Source: Lachnospiraceae bacterium UBA4711
GTDB taxonomy: Bacteria > Bacillota > Clostridia > Lachnospirales > Lachnospiraceae
Assembly (NCBI GenBank): GCA_002404515.1
Contig: DHJV01000079.1
Span: forward strand, 9,785 to 15,462
Direction: 5' to 3'
Length of the DNA: 5,678 nt
Shown: in pieces, positions 5,579-5,678 of the stretch
Layout: each line of letters opens with the position of its first letter
Position numbering within the stretch: the first letter of the stretch is position 1
Notes under the pieces: generated by a model
What the model was told of the DNA's origin: nothing
What the model saw: the letters and a program-made list of their open reading frames with translations, nothing else
The model's database searches: none
Program-made: the position numbers and the translations under genes

Positions 5579-5678
5579 GGATAAGCCCTCGACCTATTAG
5601 TACTTGTCAGCTGAACGTGTTGCCACGATTACACTCCAAGCCTATCAACCTTGTAGTCTTCAAGGGGTCTTACTCTAA
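5579..5678 (-). rRNA. 23S ribosomal RNA, 3' end (partial)
   Basis: The reverse complement contains hallmark sequence of the 23S 3' terminal region: GAAGACTACAAGGTTGATAG, then GGCTTGGAGTGTAA, GTTCAGCTGACAAGTACTAA and TAGGTCGAGGGCTTATCC. It corresponds to the E. coli segment with GAAGACTACGACGTTGATAG and GGTACTAATGAACCGTGAGG. The last bases (GGGCTTATCC) form the 3' strand of the helix that closes 23S, so the end is placed near 5579 with a few bases of doubt. Only about 100 of some 2,900 nt are inside the window. The form with 'ACTAATAGGTCGAGGGCTT' fits Clostridia. Confidence 0.96.

Overview
The window looks like chromosomal DNA from a low-to-moderate GC Firmicute of the class Clostridia, most likely a Lachnospiraceae gut anaerobe. 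The evidence is the 3' end of a 23S rRNA gene of clostridial type, AGGAGG-type ribosome sites, a DegV-family protein, a DUF2974 (Mbeg1-like) hydrolase and a family-6 type deoxyinosine glycosylase. This placement is inferred from gene style, not from a database search. Almost everything is on the minus strand; only the DUF2974 hydrolase is on the plus strand.

Layout from left to right. (1) Positions 1-847, minus: the first 282 codons of a Lon-like AAA+ protein. The window cuts it at the Walker A motif. (2) Positions 848-1014: a regulatory gap with a clear intrinsic terminator (957-993) that ends the next operon, and the upstream region of the Lon-like gene. (3) Positions 1015-3249, minus: a compact three-gene operon transcribed as degV-like fatty-acid-binding protein, a 109-residue acidic protein of unknown function, then a WYL-domain transcription regulator. 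Gaps are 12 and 9 nt, and a probable promoter lies just upstream of degV. (4) Positions 3405-3635, minus: a 76-residue membrane miniprotein with its own promoter. (5) Positions 3839-4930, plus: the DUF2974 serine-hydrolase-like protein, with a strong SD and an extended -10. (6) Positions 4922-5410, minus: a DNA-deoxyinosine glycosylase whose 3' end overlaps the hydrolase by 9 bp, tail to tail. (7) Positions 5411-5578: a REP-like inverted-repeat leader with competing hairpins, then the rRNA operon terminator. (8) Positions 5579-5678, minus: the 3' end of 23S rRNA, with no 5S gene after it.

How the genes may work together: the DegV/WYL operon is the best candidate for a functional unit. It pairs a lipid-binding protein and an uncharacterised acidic partner with a ligand-sensing regulator that could control the operon. 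The glycosylase lies directly behind a ribosomal operon with no obvious promoter, so it may depend partly on read-through. I found no CRISPR array, insertion sequence, tRNA or prophage gene. Nothing here proves a new system; the strongest leads are the operon with the acidic protein and the Lon-like protein with a non-Lon N-terminus.
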